7,798 bases of DNA, from assembly GCA_937132145.1 (NCBI GenBank), contig CAKZNY010000322.1:1-7798 (forward strand). Direction: 5' to 3'. Positions 1 through 5,755 of this stretch are shown one piece after another. The DNA comes from an uncultured Paracoccaceae bacterium. Its GTDB lineage: Bacteria; Pseudomonadota; Alphaproteobacteria; Rhodobacterales; Rhodobacteraceae. The notes under the pieces were generated by a model. The model searched no databases. It was not told the origin of the DNA and saw nothing but the letters and a program-made list of their open reading frames with translations. Every line of letters starts with the position of its first letter. Position 1 is the first letter of the stretch. Made by a program: the position numbers and the translations under genes.

Positions 1-183
1 GTTTCCAAAATCTGGTCCACCAATGGCGCGTTCTGGCAGCGTACAATTTCGACCGTTATTTCACGCCTGCATAGCTCGCATGGTCCCGAAGGGCGCATGG
101 CGCGGGTCTGGCCAACAGGCTCGATGGTGTTGTGGATCGCGATTTTGCTGGGCGTCACCCTGATCGTAAACTTCATTAGTTAG
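1..183 (+). CDS. C-terminal end of a membrane protein, probably an antiporter/NuoN-like subunit D (partial)
   Basis: Frame 1 is open from the first base to a TAG at 181-183, giving the last 60 residues of a protein that begins before the window. The tail has a basic, Trp-containing stretch (KIWSTNGAFWQRTIS), a short loop (HSSHGPEGRMARVWPTGSM), then a hydrophobic segment of about 18 residues (VLWIAILLGVTLIVNFIS) that reads as a final transmembrane helix ending at the C-terminus. The WPTGSM plus terminal-helix pattern recalls, from memory, C-termini of alphaproteobacterial Na+/H+ antiporter subunit D (Mrp/NuoN-like, inner-membrane proton-conducting) proteins. Only the membrane-protein call is well supported; the family is a guess from a short tail. 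The stop lies 9 bases before the SseB gene on the same strand, so the two are probably co-transcribed. Confidence 0.5.
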   Translation, partial: VSKIWSTNGAFWQRTISTVISRLHSSHGPEGRMARVWPTGSMVLWIAILLGVTLIVNFIS

Positions 184-192
184 GTCACCGCC

Positions 193-969
193 ATGCAAAC
201 CCCACTCGATCAAGCACATGCCCTGATGGAAGCGGACGAGACGCAAAGTTTGCGCTTTTACGAGCGCCTCGCTGATGCCGAATTGTTCTTGATGCTTGAA
301 GAAGAAGTCCGTGGTGATCGCGCCCGTCCGCTGACTTTCGAAACCAGCGACGGGACGTTTGCGTTGGTTTTCGACCGCGAGGAACGTCTGGCCGATTTCG
401 TTGACACGCCGACCCCGTTTGTTGCCATGTCTGGCCGCCGTATCGCCAAAACTCTGGCTGGCGAGGGGATCGGGCTGGGATTAAATCTGGGCGTGGCCCC
501 CTCGTCCATGTTGATGCCACCGGCAACCGTGGATTGGTTGAACGAAATCCTTGGGGCAAAATCCATCGTAACCGAGGCGATACCGGAACACCTGCGCGCG
601 CCCAAAGGGTTGCCTGAAACCCTGATTTCAGCCCTCGATACGAAACTTGCGAACATGTCCGGTGTTGTTGCCGCAGCCTATTTGGTGGGGGTCACGTATC
701 AAGGTGGGCAAAACGGGCATATGTTGGCGATGATCGACGTACCATCTGCCGCCCAATCCGGTGTCGCCGAAGCGATTTCCGAGGCGCTGGCTTTCAGCGG
801 TATAGAAGCGGGGCAACTGGACGTGACATTCCTTGACCTTAACGCCCCCCATATCAAGAGTTTTGCGAAGGTTGGCCTGAAATTCGACATTCCGGATCTG
901 GTTCTGCCCGCACCGCTAAAGCCGTTAGCACCGGGGATGGACCCGCAAAACCCGCCAAAACTGCGTTAA
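193..969 (+). CDS. SseB family protein
   Basis: This gene encodes a 258-residue soluble protein with no signal peptide or membrane segment. The N-terminal half (about residues 5-120: TPLDQAHALMEADETQSLRF, then LFLMLEEEV and, further on, FALVFDREERLADF and FVAMSGRRIAKTL) has the layout of the SseB domain, which is named after enhanced serine sensitivity protein B and also occurs near type III secretion proteins. The C-terminal half (about 140-235) resembles the paired C-terminal SseB region and ends in a Pro-rich tail. The molecular function of the family is not established, and nothing here points to type III secretion. The ATG at 193 lies 9 bases after the preceding stop with only a weak purine-rich site (TTAGG), consistent with translational coupling. 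Its TAA at 967-969 overlaps the stop of the convergent gene. Confidence 0.82.
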   Translation: MQTPLDQAHALMEADETQSLRFYERLADAELFLMLEEEVRGDRARPLTFETSDGTFALVFDREERLADFVDTPTPFVAMSGRRIAKTLAGEGIGLGLNLGVAPSSMLMPPATVDWLNEILGAKSIVTEAIPEHLRAPKGLPETLISALDTKLANMSGVVAAAYLVGVTYQGGQNGHMLAMIDVPSAAQSGVAEAISEALAFSGIEAGQLDVTFLDLNAPHIKSFAKVGLKFDIPDLVLPAPLKPLAPGMDPQNPPKLR

Positions 970-1391
970 GGTTTCTTTTCCAACAGTTGCATCATATCGT
1001 GTTTGATAGCGTCGATAATCTCTTTGCCGAGCTCCCCGCGCAGCTGCTCTTGCACGACCTCGCGCACCATATCGCGCAGCAACCCTTCGTCCATGACGGG
1101 GTTGGCGATGGCAAAGCTTTCCCCGATCGGGTTCGGCGTGTCGTGCGGAACGCGGGCGTTAGCATCCAGAATAATGATTTTGGGTCTCTGTTTTTTTACG
1201 CGCATATGCGGATGCAAGATCAGAATTTTTGCGGGTAAATTCGGCGGGCTCGGGACGGGCTTGGGTTCAACCCTTTTCGCCGCCGTCTGTGGGGTTGGCG
1301 TTTCTGAAAACTTCGCACGGGTTTCCTCGCGGACCATGTTTCTAATGGCCGACAAAACTTCGCTTAAGTCTTCTTGTTTCGGATTTTCCAC
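966..1391 (-). CDS. PopZ/DUF2497-like small acidic-helix protein
   Basis: This gene encodes 141 residues. Three parts are visible. The N-terminal amphipathic helix (residues 8-26, LSEVLSAIRNMVREE) matches the start of DUF2497/PopZ-type proteins, where a LxxVLxSIRxxxxEE helix mediates partner binding. A Pro-rich linker follows (about 31-55). The C-terminal charged helical segment (about 100-138, DEGLLRDMVREVVQEQLRGELGKEI) corresponds to the oligomerising end of that family. PopZ in Caulobacter is a polar scaffold that anchors chromosome origins; whether this short homologue does the same is unknown. The start is GTG at 1389-1391, with GAGGG only a few bases upstream. No ATG is available that keeps the N-terminal helix. 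The gene lies 63 bases downstream of tolC in the same direction, so it probably belongs to the same transcription unit. The end of the protein (IIDAIKHDMMQLLEKKP) looks less typical than the rest. Confidence 0.68.
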   Translation of the reverse strand: MENPKQEDLSEVLSAIRNMVREETRAKFSETPTPQTAAKRVEPKPVPSPPNLPAKILILHPHMRVKKQRPKIIILDANARVPHDTPNPIGESFAIANPVMDEGLLRDMVREVVQEQLRGELGKEIIDAIKHDMMQLLEKKP

Positions 1392-1454
1392 ACGCCCTCA
1401 CAACTGTCGCTTGTCAAACAAAATAGCTGAGGTTGCGTTATTGCGTCAACCGTT

Positions 1455-2843
1455 TTACTTCCACCGATCAGCGATTGCATCAAGAATGCTTCTGCCGGAA
1501 AACGCGGTCGACGCCTTGCTGGTCACAGCATCGAAGTTCACCTGCGGATCATAGGCCGGAATGCCCAGATCGAGGTTCTTAACGGTTAGTAACCCCATCG
1601 AGGACAACAGGTTCAACGCCGCAACATATTCATCCCGCTGCGCTGAGGCCAGACTTGATCTCGCTGACAACAAATCCTGCTCCGCGTCCAGCAAATCAAG
1701 CGTTGTACGCGCGCCCAGACGGGTTTCTTCTTTGATGGCATCATATGCAATCTGTGACGCCTCAATCTGCAAATTAGCCGCCGTAATTGAGGCCCGCCCG
1801 ACCCGGATATTAGCCCAGGAAGATGCCGTAGCCTGCCGGATTTGACGCATAACATTTTGGGTTGCCGCCTTGCGACTTTCCAGAATTTGCGCAGCCGAAC
1901 GAATCGAGCTGGATAACACGCCGCCATTATAGATTGGCATCTGACCGCTTAAGGAAATTGATGCTTGTGTGCTTTCCGTCTGCCCAAGAAAGCCCGGCGC
2001 GTTCAAATACTCAACCGAACCGCCCAGCGTGACTGTCCCCAAACTCGCGGCGCGCGCACGGGCGACATCAAATTCGGCAGCTTTCTCGGCAAACCGCGCC
2101 GCCAAAATAGAGGGGTGCTCACGCATCGCGATCGACTCTGCTTCAGCCACGGAATTAGGCAACTTTGGCAACGCCGGTGCCGGTTGCAGGTTCACAGGTT
2201 CAGCCCCCACAACCGCGCGGTAAATCTCTTTTGAAAGCGCCAACCGGCCGGAACTAGCCGCCAGACCTGTCTTGGTTGCCGCAAGGCGAGCCTGCATCAC
2301 CGCAACATCGGTGCGCGTAACCGCCCCGACGGCAAACCGATCTTGCATCGCTTTAACTTGCTGCTCGATAACCGCGACGTCGTTTTGCGCCAACGCGAAG
2401 AATTTCTGATCGCGGCGTACATCAAGGTACGCGGTTGCGGCACTTAACAGCACAGACTGGTCGCTCGCCTTAAGGTTTTCGCGCGATGCATAGACCATAT
2501 AGGCGGCTGCATTCACCGCATCAGCTGTGCGCCCCCCATCAAAAACAACCAACCGCGCATCCAGAGACGCACGTAACGTGTTGGACGGATCACCAAGCGC
2601 ATCAATATCAGCGGTATAGGCCGTAACACCGGACAGCGAGACCGAAGGCCGCGTCCCCGCCCCTGCCTGAACAACCGATTCATCTTGCGAACGCAGGCTC
2701 GCACGGCTGATCTCAAGGGTAGGGTTGGTTTGATAAGCTAGTATCAAAGCCTCTTGCAAAGTTACGGCAGACGCGCCGAGTGGCATCACAGGAATGCTGG
2801 CTATTACGGCAATAAAATACCATTTTTTAAAATTGCCCTGCAT
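1455..2843 (-). CDS. tolC: TolC family outer membrane efflux/type I secretion protein
   Basis: This gene encodes a 462-residue outer-membrane channel of the TolC (OEP) family, which links inner-membrane ABC or RND pumps to the outside for drug efflux or type I protein secretion. A Sec signal peptide is clear: MQGNFKKWYF with two lysines, a hydrophobic core, and a probable cut after residue 26 (GASA|VTLQ). The mature start (VTLQEALILAYQTNPTLEIS) is the classic TolC opening. Two long helical repeats follow, each with the family's periodic Ala/Leu/Glu helices and AR-rich turns, for example FAVGAVTRTDVAVMQARLA and ETRLGARTTLDLLDAEQDLL. These equivalent turns near residues 176-195 and 375-395 mark the internal duplication. 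The length is normal. The ATG at 2841-2843 has GGAGAG about 9 bases upstream. No pump or adaptor gene is in the window, so the partner is unknown. The gene follows the PCMT-family gene by 60 bases. Confidence 0.93.
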   Translation of the reverse strand: MQGNFKKWYFIAVIASIPVMPLGASAVTLQEALILAYQTNPTLEISRASLRSQDESVVQAGAGTRPSVSLSGVTAYTADIDALGDPSNTLRASLDARLVVFDGGRTADAVNAAAYMVYASRENLKASDQSVLLSAATAYLDVRRDQKFFALAQNDVAVIEQQVKAMQDRFAVGAVTRTDVAVMQARLAATKTGLAASSGRLALSKEIYRAVVGAEPVNLQPAPALPKLPNSVAEAESIAMREHPSILAARFAEKAAEFDVARARAASLGTVTLGGSVEYLNAPGFLGQTESTQASISLSGQMPIYNGGVLSSSIRSAAQILESRKAATQNVMRQIRQATASSWANIRVGRASITAANLQIEASQIAYDAIKEETRLGARTTLDLLDAEQDLLSARSSLASAQRDEYVAALNLLSSMGLLTVKNLDLGIPAYDPQVNFDAVTSKASTAFSGRSILDAIADRWK

Positions 2844-2903
2844 TGTCGACTCTCCATTAGGTTACGGCCCACTCGCTATTTGTTTTTTAAGTGCAAGGTA
2901 TTA

Positions 2904-3557
2904 CTAAAAAGAAAATGTGGTTTCCGAAGCAAAGCCTGGCAAAATCGGTGCCGTGGCATCAAATACGTTATCCCAACTGATCCCGGCAGACGTGCGAACG
3001 CCGATACGGCACTGCCCGTTTGGACCATCCACAAATATTGCGGCAATCCGACCGCCGACTTTCAACTGTGCCAACAGGGAATCGGGAATAACCTGAACGC
3101 CGCCTTCCACTACGATCGCATCGTAGGGACCATGCTGTGCCGCGCCATCAATCAGCGGCCCGACATGCACCACGGCATTATCCGCCGATTGCTCGCTAAG
3201 CGTCGTTTCAGCCATGGCTGCCAGCGCCGAATTTTCTTCAACCGCAATTACAGCCTCGGCCAAGCGCGCAATTACGGCTGCCGAATATCCCAACCCGACG
3301 CCGATATCCAAAACCAGTTCATCCGGTTTAATATCCAGCGATTCAAGTATCTTAGCCAGAATACGCGGCGCCAGTACCACGCCACCACCCTCAAGGTTTA
3401 TATGTCGGCCCACATAGGCAAGCGCGCGCATTTCATGCGGGACATAAACCTCGCGCGGGACGTTCAACATCGCGTCAATAATGGGGTACAATGTCACGTC
3501 AGAGGGGCGAACTTGTCCGTCTACCATGGCGATTCTGGCGGCTTGGTAATCAATCAT
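2904..3557 (-). CDS. Protein-L-isoaspartate O-methyltransferase family protein (diverged)
   Basis: This gene encodes a 217-residue cytoplasmic SAM-dependent methyltransferase of the PCMT family, whose characterised members methylate isoaspartyl residues to start repair of damaged proteins. The SAM-binding motif I is clear at about residues 82-92 (VLDIGVGLGYS), followed by the acidic ribose-binding end of the next strand (VIAVEE, 103-108) and the motif YDAIVVEGGVQVIP at 145-158. The N-terminal MVDGQVRP and PREVYVP segments are typical of the alphaproteobacterial branch. The segment that in E. coli Pcm reads TIS-P, with a catalytically important serine, here reads VVLAP (60-64), so that serine is missing. 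Isoaspartyl repair is therefore not certain, and another methyl acceptor is possible. The ATG at 3555-3557 is preceded by AAAGG about 10 bases upstream. It is probably first in a unit with tolC and the PopZ-like gene. Confidence 0.85.
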   Translation of the reverse strand: MIDYQAARIAMVDGQVRPSDVTLYPIIDAMLNVPREVYVPHEMRALAYVGRHINLEGGGVVLAPRILAKILESLDIKPDELVLDIGVGLGYSAAVIARLAEAVIAVEENSALAAMAETTLSEQSADNAVVHVGPLIDGAAQHGPYDAIVVEGGVQVIPDSLLAQLKVGGRIAAIFVDGPNGQCRIGVRTSAGISWDNVFDATAPILPGFASETTFSF

Positions 3558-3580
3558 GCGAGTGGCCTTTTAAGTTGGGC

Positions 3581-3609
3581 TGATAGCTATCTTTGGCACA
3601 TTTAAACAA
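3581..3609 (-). promoter_or_regulatory. Candidate sigma-70 promoter for the methyltransferase-tolC group
   Basis: Read on the minus strand, TTGTTT (3604-3609) and CTATCA (3581-3586) are separated by 17 bases. This is a fair match to the TTG-rich -35 and CTAT-type -10 elements of alphaproteobacteria. The implied start of transcription near 3574 leaves a short leader before the ATG at 3557. The call rests on hexamer matching only. Confidence 0.4.
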
Positions 3610-3645
3610 GGGGGGCAACTTGATCTGACAATTTACGTTTGTTGC

Positions 3646-3674
3646 TTGCACGCCCCTTTCGCGATTGCTATAGC
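3646..3674 (+). promoter_or_regulatory. Candidate promoter of tRNA-Cys
   Basis: TTGCAC (3646-3651) and TATAGC (3669-3674) are 17 bases apart and lie 24 bases before the mature 5' end of the tRNA, the expected position for a stable-RNA promoter. The -10 element sits inside a perfect 12-base palindrome, TTGCTATAGCAA (3665-3676). The palindrome may be chance or may bind a regulator. Confidence 0.5.
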
Positions 3675-3697
3675 AAGCCTCGAACCCGAAGGTGTCA

Positions 3698-3771
3698 GGC
3701 GAGTTGGCGGAGCGGTTACGCAGCGGATTGCAAATCCGTGTAGACCAGTTCGACTCTGGTACTCGCCTCCA
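3698..3771 (+). tRNA. tRNA-Cys (anticodon GCA)
   Basis: A complete cloverleaf can be folded by eye. The acceptor stem pairs GGCGAGT (3698-3704) with ACTCGCC (3761-3767). A three-pair D stem (GCG/CGC) encloses a loop with GG. The anticodon stem GCGGA/TCCGT, with one G-U pair, holds the loop TTGCAAA with anticodon GCA at 3730-3732. The T stem is ACCAG/CTGGT with loop TTCGACT. The discriminator base is T (3768), the known identity base for cysteinyl-tRNA synthetase, and CCA is encoded (3769-3771). A T-rich run (about 3781-3787) shortly after may aid termination. The integrase gene begins 140 bases downstream in the same direction, so the 3' part of this tRNA is the probable integration site and has stayed intact. 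Confidence 0.96.
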
Positions 3772-3911
3772 TTAACCCCTTGTTTTTATAGTGTTTTATT
3801 TCACACCCACCACAAAAAGTGCGTAGCACACCTGTAGCACACTTTTGCTGTCGCAAGTGCCGTTCAAAAAGTGTAGGTTCAACATAGTGTTTTAAAACAG
3901 TAGGTTGAAAC
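3772..3911. repeat. Repeat-dense junction between tRNA-Cys and integrase (candidate att arm-site region)
   Basis: This 140-base AT-rich spacer has several exact short direct repeats. ATAGTGTTTTA occurs at 3788-3798 and 3884-3894. AAAAAGTG occurs at 3814-3821 and 3866-3873. GTAGCACAC occurs at 3823-3831 and 3834-3842, 11 bases apart, about one helical turn. GTAGGTT occurs at 3874-3879 region and again just before the integrase start. A perfect palindrome GTTTTAAAAC lies at 3889-3898, 13 bases before the GTG. Tyrosine recombinases often have arm-type sites and excisionase or autoregulatory sites in this position, so these are candidate binding sites. The repeats are seen directly; their role is inferred. 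Confidence 0.5.
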
Positions 3912-5336
3912 GTGACTAACGATACAGAATCAATAAAAGTTAACGAAAAGCTTACATTGTATAGACGGGCGAACAGCAAACGCTGGCAGGCGCGGTTGTT
4001 ATTGCAAAATGGTGAATGGCACCGTTTTTCGACAAAAACTACAGATTTAGACGCTGCAAAAGACTTTGCGCTAAAACAATTTTACACGGCAGATTTTCGC
4101 AAACAGAACAACTTGCCAGAAAGCACACGCAAACTGCGCCGTGTTGCAGTGTTTACAAGAAACAGAATGCAGGAAGAATTGGATGCTGGCGGCGGGCGTG
4201 TTGTGTTTATAGACTACATTTCTGCAATTGACCGCTATCTAATTCCATTCTTTGGCAACATGGATATTGCAGCAATTACGGTTAATGATTTGAAAGATTT
4301 TGATAAGTTCCGTACAAAAAAGATGGGGCGAAATGCATCACACAGCACAGTCAACATGCACAACAGCGCTCTGAACAGAGTGTTTGACGAAGCCCTGTTG
4401 CGCAACTGGGTTACATCAACAATACGCCCTACCCTGCTTAACAAAGGCGTTAAAACGCAAAGCAGAGGTTCATTCTCAAAAGACGAGTACGAATTTATAT
4501 ACACGCGACTGCGCACTTGGCACAAAGAAACGACAAGTAAAAAGGCAGCTGAAACGCGAATAGTGTTGCGGAACTACGTTTTGTTTTTGGCAAACACTGG
4601 TGTGCGGCACGGCACTGAGGCACTGGGTTTAAAATGGAAACACGTTAGCTGGATTGAGCAGAACGGCAAAACGTATCTAAGCATATACGTCTCAGGCAAA
4701 ACTGGCGGACGTGATTTAATTGCACGCGACAGAACCAGAGACTATTTGGACAGGCAGCGTGCTATGAATGTTGACTTGGCTGATATGACTTTTGACGAAG
4801 TGCTGGCGGCAAAAGTCGATGATTGGGTATTTAAAACGCCCAGCGGTGTAAAAGCTGATTTGTACAATCTCATCCGCAACTTTCGCTCCCTGCTCGTCAA
4901 ACATAACATGCTTGAAAGCAGCGATGGAAAAGCACGCACGCTTTACAGCTGGCGGCATTTTTACGCGACGTTGGATTTGGGGCGCGGGGTAAGCGCACAT
5001 ATTTTGGGCAAGCAGCTGGGCAACAGCACGGCGATGATTGATAAGTTTTACAGCAAGCTTAGCCCACGCATGAATGCTGAATTACATTCTGGGCGCAAGC
5101 ATTTACAGGCAAACAGCGCGAAGAAACGCGCAAAGGTGCTTGAAGGCGGTACAGTTGCGGATAAAGCGTTTAAAATGCTGTTTGCTGGTACACTTAGCGA
5201 AAAGGCGCTACTGGCGGCTGTAGGCGCTGGAAAGAGCGGTTATACAGCAACAGAGCACATAACAATGTTGGCTTTGGACGCATTTGAAGAAGATAAGCTT
5301 AGCGAAGATGGTTTGATGAGCGAGTTGAATGGCTAG
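3912..5336 (+). CDS. Tyrosine recombinase / tRNA-associated site-specific integrase
   Basis: This gene encodes a 474-residue phage/island-type integrase that would insert or excise an element by strand exchange at tRNA-Cys. An N-terminal arm-binding-like region (about 10-60) precedes a SAM-like core-binding domain (about 95-170, FIDYISAIDRYLIPFFGN to ALLRNWV). The catalytic domain follows. Arg232 lies in NTGVRHGTEALGLKW, Lys263 in VSGKTGG, and Tyr345/Arg348 in LYSWRHFYAT, where His is usual at 345. Asn371 lies in LGNS, where His or Trp is usual, and the nucleophile is Tyr380 in DKFYSKL. About 94 residues follow Tyr380, an unusually long tail. The start is GTG at 3912; an in-frame TGA at 3906-3908 rules out an earlier start, and the ribosome site (TAGG) is weak. 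The composition is AT-richer than the flanks: a sampled 60 bases at 4021-4080 are 37% GC against 57% for 3181-3240. Horizontal acquisition is likely. Confidence 0.9.
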   Translation: MTNDTESIKVNEKLTLYRRANSKRWQARLLLQNGEWHRFSTKTTDLDAAKDFALKQFYTADFRKQNNLPESTRKLRRVAVFTRNRMQEELDAGGGRVVFIDYISAIDRYLIPFFGNMDIAAITVNDLKDFDKFRTKKMGRNASHSTVNMHNSALNRVFDEALLRNWVTSTIRPTLLNKGVKTQSRGSFSKDEYEFIYTRLRTWHKETTSKKAAETRIVLRNYVLFLANTGVRHGTEALGLKWKHVSWIEQNGKTYLSIYVSGKTGGRDLIARDRTRDYLDRQRAMNVDLADMTFDEVLAAKVDDWVFKTPSGVKADLYNLIRNFRSLLVKHNMLESSDGKARTLYSWRHFYATLDLGRGVSAHILGKQLGNSTAMIDKFYSKLSPRMNAELHSGRKHLQANSAKKRAKVLEGGTVADKAFKMLFAGTLSEKALLAAVGAGKSGYTATEHITMLALDAFEEDKLSEDGLMSELNG

Positions 5337-5714
5337 ACATCTTGCTCAGCTATCAACTTAAAATTACGCCCATGATAGTGGATAAGTCAGGATTTCAATC
5401 AGTCCTAACGGCTCAACCTATTCCTTTCTGGAAACTTCAAATGACTGTTTCGAACCCAAAGCGGATCAATGTACCCTTCGCGGAGTTCTGTAACAAAGGG
5501 CGGATAGCAGGCTTTCGCTGCTTATTGAACTAAAGGCAGTTATGCGGTGGGTGCAATCCTTACGAATTTTGGGAAACAGCCCGACTCTGATGTTGCCTCG
5601 CCCGTAATTAATACAACGGGACAGCACACAAGCGTAATCAAGAATGACTGAAAACGGGGGGGCTGTCTCTTGCGGCGGGCAGGCGCTTGGCCCATTGCTG
5701 CCGGATTTGGCTGT
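5337..5714. other. Gene-less stretch downstream of the integrase, probably decayed sequence
   Basis: I see no convincing gene in this stretch. The longest open frame (5342-5533) starts at TTG, lacks a ribosome site and has no recognisable protein features. The stretch holds a run of seven G (5656-5662) and a separated inverted pair, ACAGCCC (5576-5582) and GGGCTGT (5660-5666). A segment at 5582-5611 partly resembles the 3' end of the tRNA-Cys gene. It may be the eroded far end of the integrated element or old intergenic debris. Confidence 0.45.
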
Positions 5715-5741
5715 ACCGACAGCGAAAACCCCGCTGTCGGT
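5715..5741. terminator. Strong hairpin just past the reductase gene (possible terminator)
   Basis: A perfect 10-base stem, ACCGACAGCG (5715-5724) with CGCTGTCGGT (5732-5741), closes a 7-base loop. It begins 14 bases beyond the stop of the minus-strand reductase gene, where a transcription terminator is expected. No T-run follows on the minus strand and only a weak GTTTCT follows on the plus strand. It is therefore not a textbook intrinsic terminator and could instead protect the mRNA 3' end. Confidence 0.45.
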
Positions 5742-5755
5742 GTTTCTAAAAAATG

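Noticed and set aside
1431..1452. Possible hairpin terminator between tolC and the PopZ-like gene
   Set aside because: Only five outer pairs (GGTTG/CAACC) plus two inner pairs past a bulge can form, and the downstream T-rich stretch is poor.
1003..1554. 183-codon plus-strand open frame opposite the PopZ-like gene and the end of tolC
   Set aside because: It overlaps two supported minus-strand genes and shows no protein family features.
2754..3605. 283-codon plus-strand open frame opposite the methyltransferase
   Set aside because: It is antisense to a well-supported gene along its whole length; its Cys/Arg/His-rich composition is typical of a shadow frame.
3823..3842. Closely spaced GTAGCACAC repeats as a CRISPR-like array
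   Set aside because: Only two 9-base copies separated by two bases are present; repeats and spacers are far too short, and no cas genes are present.
5342..5533. 63-codon open frame after the integrase
   Set aside because: It starts at TTG without a ribosome site, has no recognisable motif and lies in apparently decayed sequence.
5601..5620. Inverted repeat CCCGT/ACGGG as an integrase terminator
   Set aside because: It has only five pairs around a 10-base loop, lies over 260 bases past the stop codon and has no T-run.
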